NCBI RefSeq assembly: GCF_963663645.1
Contig: NZ_OY760503.1
Span: 372,001 to 436,000, forward strand
Length of the DNA: 64,000 nt
From: an uncultured Trichococcus sp.
GTDB taxonomy: Bacteria; Bacillota; Bacilli; Lactobacillales; Aerococcaceae
Direction of reading: 5' to 3'
Shown here piece by piece: positions 9,299 to 18,601 of this stretch. The first letter of the stretch is position 1. Each line of letters opens with the position of its first letter. The notes beneath the pieces were generated by a model, which was given only the letters and a program-made list of their open reading frames with translations, searched no databases and was not told the origin of the DNA. The position numbers and the translations under genes are program-made.

Positions 9299-10060
9299 TT
9301 AAACTCCGGACGATTTGTTCAACAGCATGCGCGCCGTGACCCAGGCGGTGAGCGGGATGATACCGGTCACGCCGATGCCGATGACAAACATGGAGAGCAC
9401 TTCCGAGACGAGCACTTTTGCGTTCAGAGCTTCCCCAAATGAATAGGACAGGTCCCTGAACCAGAGGAACAGCGCGAGGTACCCGCCGATGAAGGAAAAA
9501 TACAGCGTGTTCGTCGTCGTTCCGATGATGTCTTTGCCGATTGTCATCCCTGACCGGAACAATTCCTTTTCGTTCAACCTCGGATTGTGGAGATGGACTT
9601 CATGCAAAGAGGATGAAATGGAGATGGCCGTGTCCGTGATGGCAGCTATCGTTCCCGTTATCATCGTGCAAATGCCGATTTGGACGAAATCCACATTCAC
9701 AAAAAAGGAAAGCGTGGTGTACTCTTCCACTTCCTCGGGACCGAAACCCTGGATCATCGCAAACCGATGCACGACAATGATCAACAACAGCAAGAAGAAC
9801 GTTGTGACGATCGTGGCAATAAAAGCCGCCTTGGTTTTGACGTTCACGCCGTTTATGTAAAACAAATTGATGTAACTGACCACCGCACACGCCAACAATG
9901 TCACAAAAAGAGCCTGAAAGCCATTGATCAACAGCAACACCAATACATAGAGGACCGCAAAATTGAAAAACAACGACAAAAATGAAGAAATCCCTCGCTT
10001 GCCGCCCACCATCCCCATCAGCAGCAAAAGCATCAGCGCCAATATCATTTGCACGCTCAT
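9299..10060 (-). CDS. yibF: YibE/F-like membrane protein (YibF half)
   Basis: A 253-aa protein with about seven membrane helices and the family segment EVHLHNPRLNEKELFRSGMTIGKDIIGTTTNTLYFSFIGG. The same SGxxIGKDIxGT pattern occurs in the upstream partner, showing the two are paralogous halves. The ATG overlaps the stop of the preceding gene (ATGA), so they are translationally coupled. YibE/F proteins are assumed to be transporters, but the substrate is unknown. Confidence 0.8.
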   Translation of the reverse strand: MSVQMILALMLLLLMGMVGGKRGISSFLSLFFNFAVLYVLVLLLINGFQALFVTLLACAVVSYINLFYINGVNVKTKAAFIATIVTTFFLLLLIIVVHRFAMIQGFGPEEVEEYTTLSFFVNVDFVQIGICTMITGTIAAITDTAISISSSLHEVHLHNPRLNEKELFRSGMTIGKDIIGTTTNTLYFSFIGGYLALFLWFRDLSYSFGEALNAKVLVSEVLSMFVIGIGVTGIIPLTAWVTARMLLNKSSGV

Positions 10061-11178
10061 CGACGCTCACCTGCTTTCTTGGGAATCAGACGGACTGCTG
10101 TGAACATTGCCAACGGAACCGTCAAAACGATGCCCAGACTGCCAGCCAAAGCCCGGGTGATTTCCAAAGATAATTGCATCGAAAAGGTGTGGAACACATC
10201 GGAGCCGTTCTCCAGATAAAAAACGAGCGTCGGAATCGCTCCGCTGACATAGGCAAAAAGCAACACATTCGCCATTGTTCCCATGATGTCCTTGCCGATT
10301 TCGCGTCCGGACTGCAATAAGGCTCCGGCAGATATCGCGGCGTCTTTTTCGTACAGTTCCTGGATGGCCGCGGTCATCGTGATGGCGACATCCATCACCG
10401 CCCCCAGCGATCCGATCAGAATGCTCGACAGGAAGATGCGCCGCGGATAATGCGTCACAAACTGCATTTCCTCATAACGCAGACCCTGCCCGTTCGTCAA
10501 GGCAATAACCCCGGAAGCGATGATCAAGGTCAGGAAAGTTCCGATCAAAGTGGAAAGGATCGCTGCGTAAGTCTTTCTGTTTCGGCCGCTGACCAAGAGG
10601 AGCGTCAGGACGGTCCACCCGATCACTGCGCCACTGCTGATCACTAATAGTTGTGCATTATCCGCAATTTCGTAACTGTCCAGAGCGACGCTGAACAGCA
10701 AAATATTCCCCGCGATGCTGATGAGGGAAAGCAGGCCTTTTTTGCCCGCTGTTGCAACAAGTGTGAGAAGAAACAAGGACCCAAAAAGAACAACATATTT
10801 ATCCCGCTTTACTCCGACGATTTTGCCTGTCACGACATCCGTACCGCTCTCGCTCAGTGAAAGGAACACTTCATCTCCTGAACGGTACATCTGACTGTAG
10901 GCAAGTGAATCGGAATAGCTGTTTTCCAGCACAACCAGTTCCCCTTCCGACTCCCCGTTCATCAGTACACCCGTCAGTTTTTGATTGTATACGGGATAGT
11001 TTTCCCGATCGGCGCCGATCGTTTCATCGGTTCCAACGGCTTCCGCTGCAGTAATCTTGGCGATCGGTTCTTCGTACCACGCGTAGTTATGGTAACTGAA
11101 CAGCGTCAAAATCCCCAACAACGCCGCAAATAAAATTAATAATATCGCTTTTTTCCTGACTGACAATCCTTTTTTCAT
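10057..11178 (-). CDS. yibE: YibE/F family membrane protein (YibE half)
   Basis: A 373-aa protein. An N-terminal helix (residues about 10-28) is followed by an extracytoplasmic region to about residue 125 that contains an SH3/OB-like stretch (GELVVLENSYSDSLAYSQMYRSGDEVFLSL shortened here), then about seven or eight helices. The family segment is SGREIGKDIMGTMANVLLFAYVSG. It forms a two-gene operon with the downstream YibF half through an ATGA overlap. GGGAGGAA precedes the start. A transport role is inferred from the family, not shown. Confidence 0.8.
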   Translation of the reverse strand: MKKGLSVRKKAILLILFAALLGILTLFSYHNYAWYEEPIAKITAAEAVGTDETIGADRENYPVYNQKLTGVLMNGESEGELVVLENSYSDSLAYSQMYRSGDEVFLSLSESGTDVVTGKIVGVKRDKYVVLFGSLFLLTLVATAGKKGLLSLISIAGNILLFSVALDSYEIADNAQLLVISSGAVIGWTVLTLLLVSGRNRKTYAAILSTLIGTFLTLIIASGVIALTNGQGLRYEEMQFVTHYPRRIFLSSILIGSLGAVMDVAITMTAAIQELYEKDAAISAGALLQSGREIGKDIMGTMANVLLFAYVSGAIPTLVFYLENGSDVFHTFSMQLSLEITRALAGSLGIVLTVPLAMFTAVRLIPKKAGERR

Positions 11179-11218
11179 TCGCTGTTTTTCCTCCCTTCAA
11201 AAGATTTCCTCATGGATT

Positions 11219-11752
11219 TTAGCCTAAATCGGGACGAAGAATCTTCTCCATCCGGATGTCATCGCGCCATTCGCCTTGGGAATAGGTGAAGTGGGGAATG
11301 ACGCCTATTTTCGTGAAACCGGATTTTTCATACAGCCTGATTGCGCCGGCATTGTGGGAAAAGACTCCCAGTTCGATCCGCTGATAGCCGAGACTCCGGC
11401 ATTCTTCTTCATAAAGGGCCATGACCGTTTTGCCGATGCCCTTGCTACGCCAATCCGGTTCTCCGATATAGATGCCAAGCCAAGCTGTTTTTCCGTCATT
11501 CTTCAACAGGGCAGGAAAATTGCGGATAATCGACGCAACCCCGACAGGCTTGTCATCCACGCAGATGAAATAATTGCGCTTGTCCGGATTGGACAGGCTC
11601 TCGCGGACACCCTCTACCGTTACCAAAGGCAATTCGCTTTCTTCATCATGGTGCGGCGTGATGAAAGATGAGATGGCCGGGTCATTTTCCCAACGGAGTA
11701 TCATCCAGATCAAATCATCTTTCAACGGTAAACTTTTTAATTCCAAATTCAT
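11219..11752 (-). CDS. GNAT family N-acetyltransferase
   Basis: A 177-aa acetyl-CoA-dependent acetyltransferase. The acetyl-CoA site is in WLGIYIGEPDWRSKGIGKTVMALYEEECRSLG (R/Q-x-x-G-x-G/A present as RSKGIG), followed by the typical IELGVFSHNAGAIRLYEKSGFTKIG. The layout resembles RimJ/RimL-type ribosomal or small-molecule acetyltransferases; the substrate cannot be told. GAGGAG lies upstream of the ATG. It sits between the yib operon and a second GNAT gene, separated from the latter by a terminator. Confidence 0.85.
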   Translation of the reverse strand: MNLELKSLPLKDDLIWMILRWENDPAISSFITPHHDEESELPLVTVEGVRESLSNPDKRNYFICVDDKPVGVASIIRNFPALLKNDGKTAWLGIYIGEPDWRSKGIGKTVMALYEEECRSLGYQRIELGVFSHNAGAIRLYEKSGFTKIGVIPHFTYSQGEWRDDIRMEKILRPDLG

Positions 11753-11794
11753 TTTATTATCTCCTCGTCATTCACACTGATCGATCATTCCATG

Positions 11795-11836
11795 CGAAAA
11801 GGATTGCACCGCTCGTTTCGGGTGCAATCCTTTTCG
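11795..11836 (-). terminator. Terminator of the upstream GNAT gene
   Basis: A perfect 16-bp stem (11795-11810 with 11821-11836, CGAAAAGGATTGCACC and its complement) closes a 10-nt loop. Confidence 0.85.
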
Positions 11837-11856
11837 GAAATCTGCAAAGCTATTTT

Positions 11857-12357
11857 TTACAGCACCTTTTCGTACCCCCAACGCATATCACCGATGCTCG
11901 TCAGGATGTGGCCGCAGTAGGTATATCCGGCTTTCTGCAGGGCTCGTTGCATGCTTTTGTTGTCGGGATGCGTATCGATGCGCATGCTGGTATAGCCTTT
12001 TTTACGCGATTCATCCGCGGCCCATTCAACGATTTCCCCAAGGACGCCCTGACCACGGAAAGTTCCTTTTATCGTGATGCGATGGATGACACTGTAAGGA
12101 TTATCCGTCAACCATTTGCCTTCGGTGATGACTCTATAGGTAGGATCCTCGCCGTAAAAAAACGCAAAGGTTGCTCCCGGAATGCCCTCCCGCAAGTAGA
12201 CATAGCTATAGCCTCCGTTGATATCCTGAAGTATGACTGCTTCATTCGGGTAGCCCTTTTGCCATTGATCGATTCCGGACGCCTTCAGTGTGACTTTCGC
12301 CTCATTGATGATTTCCATGATTGCAGGCAGATCCGCTGGCGTTGCTTTTCTGATCAT
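11857..12357 (-). CDS. GNAT family N-acetyltransferase
   Basis: A 166-aa acetyltransferase starting MIRKATPADLPAIMEIINEAK. The acetyl-CoA motif appears as TIKGTFRGQGVLGEIVEWA, followed by MRIDTHPDNKSMQRALQKAGYTYCG, a usual C-terminal GNAT block. The substrate is unknown. The start at 12357 uses AAAGGCGG about 8 nt upstream; an in-frame ATG at 12375 would add six residues (MKGGGA). It ends in a strong terminator and is probably monocistronic. Confidence 0.85.
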   Translation of the reverse strand: MIRKATPADLPAIMEIINEAKVTLKASGIDQWQKGYPNEAVILQDINGGYSYVYLREGIPGATFAFFYGEDPTYRVITEGKWLTDNPYSVIHRITIKGTFRGQGVLGEIVEWAADESRKKGYTSMRIDTHPDNKSMQRALQKAGYTYCGHILTSIGDMRWGYEKVL

Positions 12358-12460
12358 TGCTCCACCGCCTTTCATTCTTTTCGTTTAAATAAGATTATAC
12401 CGGAAACCTTGTTGTTTTCAGTATTTTTCTGTTTTTCTTCATTTTGGGTGATTCCGTTTC

Positions 12461-12961
12461 TTATAGGTTGAACATCTTTCGGTATTGCTGGATATAGGAT
12501 TGCTTTTGTTTTTTCAGCATGTAGAGCGCGTTCTTGATCTGATCCGGCTCATCCGCCATATCCAGGTCTTCCTTTTGTTTTTCTATGCCTTCTACCACCG
12601 GTTCACAGTAGGCCGCTTCTTTGATCTCATCCAAAATGGCGATGATTTCCTTGCGCATCCTCTCGACGCGGGGGCCTTCACCGGCTTTTATTTCATCCAG
12701 ACTTTCGACAAGTTCCCGGAACGGTAGGTTCCTTCTGACTTTTCCGTCCTTGATGCGGATATATTCTTTTTTGAATTCCGTGACACCGGGCACCACCCCA
12801 TTCAGTTGGTACCAGCCATCGTACAAGATCCACCCGCCTTCCGGTTCCGCCGGGATGAAGTCCCTCTTTAAAATGTACACTTCGTCCGATCCGGTAATTT
12901 CCGCCACCCAACATTTGCTTTCGCTGTCTGCCGGACTGAGCTGCAAACCTAACTTCGACAT
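12461..12961 (-). CDS. Hypothetical cytoplasmic protein
   Basis: A 166-aa protein I do not recognise. The N-terminal half (1-75) looks beta-rich and aromatic (CWVAEITGSDEVYILKRDFI, GGWILYDGWYQLNGVVPGV). The C-terminal half is charged and probably helical (ELVESLDEIKAGEGPRVERM, MLKKQKQSYIQQYRKMF). No signal peptide or membrane segment is visible. GAAAGAGGA precedes the ATG, supporting a real gene. It stands alone upstream of a GNAT gene. Confidence 0.65.
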   Translation of the reverse strand: MSKLGLQLSPADSESKCWVAEITGSDEVYILKRDFIPAEPEGGWILYDGWYQLNGVVPGVTEFKKEYIRIKDGKVRRNLPFRELVESLDEIKAGEGPRVERMRKEIIAILDEIKEAAYCEPVVEGIEKQKEDLDMADEPDQIKNALYMLKKQKQSYIQQYRKMFNL

Positions 12962-13110
12962 GAAAAAAATCCTCTTTCTGATTATTATTGATGGTTCTCA
13001 TCAGGCCGCTTGCGCTTTGCCTGATTCCGTCCTTCCATTATACGCTAACTCCATACTTGTGGATAGGGATTCACTTCCCGAAGGCCCGATGATCGATTCA
13101 GCCCAATGCG

Positions 13111-15192
13111 TCAATCGGCGTCCCCGCTAGCCTTTACCTTGGCACCGTCCACAAGATCCTTGTTCGGATCAGCGACATATCGCTCCCCTTCCACCAGACC
13201 GTCGACTACTTCGATGTCATATTCTGTTTCCAGCCCGATTTCGATGTATCTTTTTTCGGCTCGGTTTCCGCTGTCCACAACATATACATACGCTTTTCCG
13301 GATTCCGCTTCGATTTGAACGGCCTCATAGTTCACGCGCAGGGCATCGAGCCTTTCGACCGTGACGATTTCCGCGTCGGCTTCATAGCCCACCTTGATGT
13401 TTTCATCAGGATCGGTAATCGTTATTTTTACAGCAACTTTCGCATCCTGATCAGCTGAAGTCGCGGATTTTTCCGCCAATTGGCTGATTTCCGAGACAAT
13501 CCCATCGTATTCCGCAGCGACCCCTTTCACCTTGACGGTCGCCTTTTGGCCTACCCGCATAGTGACGCTGTCATACTGGCTGACAGCCAAGCTGATCACA
13601 TATTCGGTCGCCCCGTCGACGATGATGGCATCGCCGACCTGAGGATATTCGTTCGCCACTACATCCATCTTCGTCACAATGCCGTCGACATTGGCTTTCA
13701 AATCGCACTCCTCGATTTTTTTGTTCAAATAGACGAGGTCCGTTTTCAGGAGAGCAATCTGGTCGGCTTGATTGGAGATCCTTTCCTCCGCCGTTGCACT
13801 CGAAAAGATTGCCGTGGTGTTCAGATTCGAAAGAGCGATTTCCGCGCTCCGGACGGCTTTTTCGCCATCACTGATCGCCTTGATCGCCGCCTCATACTTT
13901 ACGGCCGCACCGCTTCTGGCATTTGAAACGCTGATTTCCGCATTGCGGACAGCGGCTTCGCTGTCGCTGACGGCTTTTTCGGCTGCCGCATATTCAAGAG
14001 AGCCCGCGCTTTCGGCGTTCGAAAGAGCGATTTCCGCGTTGTCCACAGCGGCTTCGCTGTCCGAAACCGCCTTTTCGGCTGCAGCATATTCAGCGTCGGC
14101 TGCGTTTTTGGCATTCGAAAGCGCGATTTCCGCGCTGCGGACAGCCATTTCGGCATCGATCACCGCCAATTTCGCCGCATCATAGCCGGCTTGATAGTCC
14201 ATTTCAGCGGTGTCAAAAGCCAGTTCGGCGTTCCATACCGCCGTTTCGGCAGTGGTGACAGCCTGTTGCGCAAACTGATAGTCCACTGCATACAGAATCG
14301 GATCGGAATCATACAAGGCTTTGACGATATCCAGATTTAGTTTTGCACTCTCAAAGGTTGCTTTAGCAGTCTCCAACGCACATTCGGCTTCATGCAGGGC
14401 ATTTTCCAGATCATCCAAATTCTTTTTTGCGATCCAGTAATGCGCCTTGGCATTTTCCAAAGTCAGTTCGGCTTGGCCGACCGCATTCGCGTTGGCTATT
14501 TCGACGTTATACAGTTTATCCGTTAATGCTGCAGCGTTCGCTTTGGCGCTCTCCAAGGCTATTTGAGCTTGGCTCACCGCATTGTCGTAGAGCGTTCCCC
14601 GCGCCTCCAGATTGGAGGTGGCCGTGGCATAATTCGACCGGGCATTCTCCAGGGCTATGTTCGCCTGCTTGATGGCATTCGCGTTGAGCGTATTGATGTC
14701 ATCAAGATTACCTTGCGCCGCACTGTAATTGGATCGGGCATTTTCCAACGCAATCCCCGCTTGGCTCACCGCATTTTGGGAAGATGCCTTGTCCATTTCT
14801 GCGCTGCTCCCGGATAGATAGGCTAACGTCGCCTCTGCATTGGCAAGATTGATGGTCTGCTTTTCCAACTGGGTGCGGTATTCGGTCGAATCGACCCTCG
14901 CCAGCACATCACCTTTCTTGACTGCTTGCCCTTCCACCGCCAGCACTTCGACAATCTTGGCTGTGGGTGAAGGATAAAGGCTGCTCCGGCTGCTGGCTTC
15001 GATGTCGCCGGTTATCGGCACATACTTCGCCAATTGCCCTTTCCAGGCGGTTTGCACCGACACTTGCTGGACCTGGGCATTCTGATACCACCAGTAGGCA
15101 GTCCCTCCGCCCACCAGCAAAGTCAGCAGAATGACCGCCGTGACAATGATCGATTTTTTTGATTTGAATAGGATAGCTTTCAATTTCCCCAT
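13111..15192 (-). CDS. MacA/HlyD-like membrane fusion (adaptor) protein with 32-residue coiled-coil repeats
   Basis: A 693-aa adaptor expected to work with the divergent ABC transporter. One membrane anchor (about 15-35) is followed by a biotinyl-lipoyl half (60-100, VEVLAVEGQAVKKGDVLARVDS), a long coiled-coil hairpin (105-495), the second lipoyl half (500-530, NVDGIVTKMDVVANEYPQVG), and beta-barrel and membrane-proximal domains (530-693). The hairpin holds 32-residue repeats: N-A-V/I units starting at 140, 172, 204 and 236 in the rising arm and Y-x-A-A units at 337, 369, 401 and 433 in the falling arm. It is longer than ordinary MacA because of this. The start at 15192 follows AGGGGG. Confidence 0.85.
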   Translation of the reverse strand: MGKLKAILFKSKKSIIVTAVILLTLLVGGGTAYWWYQNAQVQQVSVQTAWKGQLAKYVPITGDIEASSRSSLYPSPTAKIVEVLAVEGQAVKKGDVLARVDSTEYRTQLEKQTINLANAEATLAYLSGSSAEMDKASSQNAVSQAGIALENARSNYSAAQGNLDDINTLNANAIKQANIALENARSNYATATSNLEARGTLYDNAVSQAQIALESAKANAAALTDKLYNVEIANANAVGQAELTLENAKAHYWIAKKNLDDLENALHEAECALETAKATFESAKLNLDIVKALYDSDPILYAVDYQFAQQAVTTAETAVWNAELAFDTAEMDYQAGYDAAKLAVIDAEMAVRSAEIALSNAKNAADAEYAAAEKAVSDSEAAVDNAEIALSNAESAGSLEYAAAEKAVSDSEAAVRNAEISVSNARSGAAVKYEAAIKAISDGEKAVRSAEIALSNLNTTAIFSSATAEERISNQADQIALLKTDLVYLNKKIEECDLKANVDGIVTKMDVVANEYPQVGDAIIVDGATEYVISLAVSQYDSVTMRVGQKATVKVKGVAAEYDGIVSEISQLAEKSATSADQDAKVAVKITITDPDENIKVGYEADAEIVTVERLDALRVNYEAVQIEAESGKAYVYVVDSGNRAEKRYIEIGLETEYDIEVVDGLVEGERYVADPNKDLVDGAKVKASGDAD

Positions 15193-15374
15193 AGAGAAGA
15201 CCCCCTCGCGCAATTTCTGGATAATCCAGTTGATTCCATCGTTTCGGTACCTCAATTTTACCACATCGGCTGATACATCCGTAAAGATATTGTCAGCGCA
15301 TACAATTCCATTTTTGTATTTTCTTTTTTTGGAATGCACCGCCTCTCAGCAAAAAATCTGGCATCCTCAATTTT

Positions 15375-15403
15375 TTGACAAAAAATCCCGACACAAATAT
15401 ACT
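15375..15403 (+). promoter_or_regulatory. Promoter of the ABC transporter operon
   Basis: A consensus TTGACA (15375-15380), 17-bp spacer and TATACT (15398-15403) lie 39 bp before the ATP-binding protein start. Confidence 0.75.
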
Positions 15404-15441
15404 TGAACTGATTGAAGCGATCTCAAAAGAAGGTGGATGCG

Positions 15442-16140
15442 ATGATAACGATGACCAACGTGACGAAAACTTACAAGACCGGTGATGTGGAAACCTACGC
15501 CCTGAAAGACGTCAATCTCACCATCGAAGAAGGCGAATTTGTCGTCATCCTCGGACCCAGCGGCAGCGGAAAGAGTACCCTGTTGAACGTCATCAGCGGC
15601 TTGGATACCGTCACTTCGGGGGAAATCACCTTCCGGGGCGAGACGCTGACAAACCTGGATGAAGAAGAGATGACAGCCTTCAGAAGGAAACATCTGGGCT
15701 TCATATTCCAGCAATACAACCTGCTGCAGAACCTGAACGTCTACGAGAATATCCAAATCGGCTCGGACATCGGCACCGCTCCGCTCGACATAACCGATCT
15801 GCTTGAAAAGGTCGGTCTGGAAAAAGCCCGCAACAAATATCCCAGCCAACTCTCAGGAGGGGAGCAGCAGCGGGTTTCGATCGTCAGGAGCTTGGCCAAA
15901 AATCCCGACATCATCTTCTGCGACGAACCCACCGGCTCGCTGGATGAGGAAAATTCAAAGAAAATTCTGCAGCTGCTGCAGGATCTGAACGAGGACTACA
16001 ATAAAACCGTCATTGTGATCACCCATAACTTGGGCATCTCCGAAATGGCGGACAAGGTCATCAAGATGAACTCCGGGGAAATCACGGAAGTCACCCTCAA
16101 CAAAGTCAAAAAGAATGCCCAGGACATCTCTTGGGGATAG
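15442..16140 (+). CDS. MacB/LolD-type ABC transporter ATP-binding protein
   Basis: A 232-aa ATPase with Walker A GPSGSGKSTL, the Q-loop in HLGFIFQQYNLL, signature LSGGEQQR, Walker B IIFCDEPTGSLD and the H-loop in VIVITHN. This belongs to the class paired with FtsX/MacB permeases, which drives mechanotransmission or export rather than import. AAGGTGG precedes the ATG at 15442. It is followed 15 nt later by the permease and is divergent from the adaptor gene, forming a likely three-part export system. Confidence 0.92.
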   Translation: MITMTNVTKTYKTGDVETYALKDVNLTIEEGEFVVILGPSGSGKSTLLNVISGLDTVTSGEITFRGETLTNLDEEEMTAFRRKHLGFIFQQYNLLQNLNVYENIQIGSDIGTAPLDITDLLEKVGLEKARNKYPSQLSGGEQQRVSIVRSLAKNPDIIFCDEPTGSLDEENSKKILQLLQDLNEDYNKTVIVITHNLGISEMADKVIKMNSGEITEVTLNKVKKNAQDISWG

Positions 16141-16155
16141 GGGGAGGTGCGGATC

Positions 16156-18504
16156 ATGCTGCTGAAAAATGTCATCAAAACCTTGCGAAAAAAATGGATG
16201 CAGCTGGTTGCCATCGGCTTCATCATCATCCTGAGCTCCGCCACCTACACCATGATGTTCTACGGATTGAGCGGCATCGAAGAACCGACGGAAGCGTACT
16301 TGGCGGATTACAACCAGGAGGACTTCGCCGTCGAGATGCTGAACCGGGTCACATTGGAAGAGGCAGCCTACCCCATCGCAGCCGCGCTGCTGGCCAGAGG
16401 CTTCTACTCGCTCAGCGACATCAAGAAAGTCGAACCCGCCACTTTCTACAAGCTTATGGACAACCGGATCGCCGAGTTTGAAGCAAGCTACCGCGATGTC
16501 AGCCTCGAACTGAGGGAATACAAAAACACATCCTACACTTACCAAGGGCAGTCGCATAAAGCGTTGCTCGTGAAGGATGGCGAAACAATCAATCTCTCCT
16601 ATATGGAGGAAGGACGCAAACCCTCAGCCGACAACGAAGTCGCCGTCACCAAGGTCTATGCCGACAAGAACGGCCTCACCATCGGGGACGCCCTTATCAT
16701 CAAAAACAAAAGCTACCGCGTGACGGGCTTTGTGCTTTTCCCGGAATACACCCTCCCTATGTTCGATGAAACCTTCAACTTGGATACCGGGCTGCAGACT
16801 TTGCTGCTCATGTCGGATAAAGAGTACGAGAACTTCGACGACAAGGAGAGTTTCCGTTTAGCGGGCATGAACCTGACCGAGGAAAACATAGACACTGCCT
16901 ACGATAAAGAGGAACTGCCTTTCGTCAGCCAGATTACGGATACGCAGACCAGCATGAGGAGCGGTGCCATCTACGATGAACTCACCCAAGGAAAAGTCAT
17001 GGCTTTGGGGCTCAGCGTCTTTATCGCGGCCATCGCGGTCATCATCGTATCGATCCTGATCTACAACCTGCTCCATGCGGAAAGAGGCCAGATCGGCATC
17101 CTCAAGGCGCTCGGCTACCGCCGTTCGGAAATAGCCTGGCCCTATTTCGTCGCGATGATGGTCTTTGCCGCCCTGATGCTGATCTTGGGCTACTTCATCG
17201 GATCGCTCTATTCCGATCCGTTGAAGCGCTTGTATCTGGATTTCTATCTCCTGCCCCAAGTCAAGATTGCCCAGAGCTTCACCGTCTTCGCTACGGCGAT
17301 CCTGGTGCCGCTCCTCTTCTTCTCCTTGGTTTCCGGGATCATCATCTACCGGATTCTCGGCGAGAGTGCCTTGGAGCTGCTGAAGCCGCATCAGGCCAGG
17401 TCAATCAACCGGATCGGCAGATACCTCAGCCGGGTCCTTTCCAAGGCGAAAGGCAGCACGAAATTCAAATATCTGCACGCCATCAAGAGCACCGGCAGCT
17501 TCTTCATCTTCTTCTTGGGCATCATGTTCTCGACGATCCTGATGAGCTTTTCCTTCATGATGGGCGGCATGGTCGATCGGATGACGGTCGACTACCTGAA
17601 CAAAGTCGGCTACGAGTATGAGGCTTATCTCGATGTCACGCAAAGGCTGCCCGAAACGCGGCCCGGGGATGAAAAATTCCTCATTTATCCTTTCGCCTCG
17701 CTGGACGACAACCTGGTATCGCTGCAAGGACTGTCTTCACGCAACAAACTTTACAGCCTGTACGATGAGGAAGGCAACAACATCACCGTGAACATCCAGA
17801 ACGGCGCCGTGATCACGAAAAGGCTCAGCATCAAGCTCGGCATCGCAGAAGGGGACACCATCCGGCTGGAAGTGAACGACGACACCTTCCCTTTCCTTGT
17901 CAAAGGCGTGACCGATGAATACATTTCCGACAAGGTGTACCTGAACATCGAAAAACTCAGCAATATGCTGTCGGAAAACAGCACTTCACGTTTATACAGC
18001 GGCATCTATGCCAGCCGAAAGCCTTCCGATGTCTACTACAGCACGATCATAAGCAAGTCCGGGCTCATCGAACAATCGAAGGCGATGTCCAACTATACCC
18101 AGTTCATTTCGAACGTCATGATCGGCGGCTCGGCAGTCATCGCTGCGAGCATCCTCTTCGTGCTCACTTCCTTCACCGTCGAAAAAAATTACTATGTGAT
18201 TTCGCTGCTCAAAGTGATGGGTTACAAGCGCAAGGAGGTCAACGCGATGATCCTGAACAGCTATTTCTTTTATGCCTTGATCTCCTACCTGATCAGCATC
18301 CCCATCGCTTTGGGCATTCTGAACCTGATGATGCGGTTCTTCACTGAGGAATACGGCGTCATCCTACCTTTGCAGTACAGACCGATTTTTATGCTGCAGA
18401 CTTTAGCGATCCTGGTACTCATCTTCTTCGCCGGCACCTCCATAAGCAGGCGAAAAATCGCCAAAATCCCGCTCCAGGAAGTCCTCAAAGCTTATCAGGA
18501 ATAA
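16156..18504 (+). CDS. FtsX/MacB-type ABC transporter permease
   Basis: A 782-aa permease. One N-terminal helix (about 15-35) is followed by a large extracellular domain (to about 275), then three helices (about 285-310, 330-355, 380-405), a second extracellular domain with an anchor at about 445-470, and three C-terminal helices (about 660-780). This is the duplicated FtsX layout with eight or more helices found in Firmicute exporters for lipids or peptides. GGGGGAGG lies 8 nt before the ATG at 16156; a GTG at 16147 sits too close to it. The substrate is unknown. Confidence 0.87.
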   Translation: MLLKNVIKTLRKKWMQLVAIGFIIILSSATYTMMFYGLSGIEEPTEAYLADYNQEDFAVEMLNRVTLEEAAYPIAAALLARGFYSLSDIKKVEPATFYKLMDNRIAEFEASYRDVSLELREYKNTSYTYQGQSHKALLVKDGETINLSYMEEGRKPSADNEVAVTKVYADKNGLTIGDALIIKNKSYRVTGFVLFPEYTLPMFDETFNLDTGLQTLLLMSDKEYENFDDKESFRLAGMNLTEENIDTAYDKEELPFVSQITDTQTSMRSGAIYDELTQGKVMALGLSVFIAAIAVIIVSILIYNLLHAERGQIGILKALGYRRSEIAWPYFVAMMVFAALMLILGYFIGSLYSDPLKRLYLDFYLLPQVKIAQSFTVFATAILVPLLFFSLVSGIIIYRILGESALELLKPHQARSINRIGRYLSRVLSKAKGSTKFKYLHAIKSTGSFFIFFLGIMFSTILMSFSFMMGGMVDRMTVDYLNKVGYEYEAYLDVTQRLPETRPGDEKFLIYPFASLDDNLVSLQGLSSRNKLYSLYDEEGNNITVNIQNGAVITKRLSIKLGIAEGDTIRLEVNDDTFPFLVKGVTDEYISDKVYLNIEKLSNMLSENSTSRLYSGIYASRKPSDVYYSTIISKSGLIEQSKAMSNYTQFISNVMIGGSAVIAASILFVLTSFTVEKNYYVISLLKVMGYKRKEVNAMILNSYFFYALISYLISIPIALGILNLMMRFFTEEYGVILPLQYRPIFMLQTLAILVLIFFAGTSISRRKIAKIPLQEVLKAYQE

Positions 18505-18601
18505 ACTGCGCCGGAAGCTTTTCGTTAGTTGCTGACCAGCTCCTGTAGTAAGATATAAAAATGGAAGGACTAGCATAATTATTCATTCGGGAAGTGACAT
18601 C

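Noticed and set aside
12997-13025. ATCAGGC/GCCTGAT hairpin downstream of the adaptor gene as a terminator
   Set aside because: The loop is long and no T-run follows on the relevant strand, so it was not listed.
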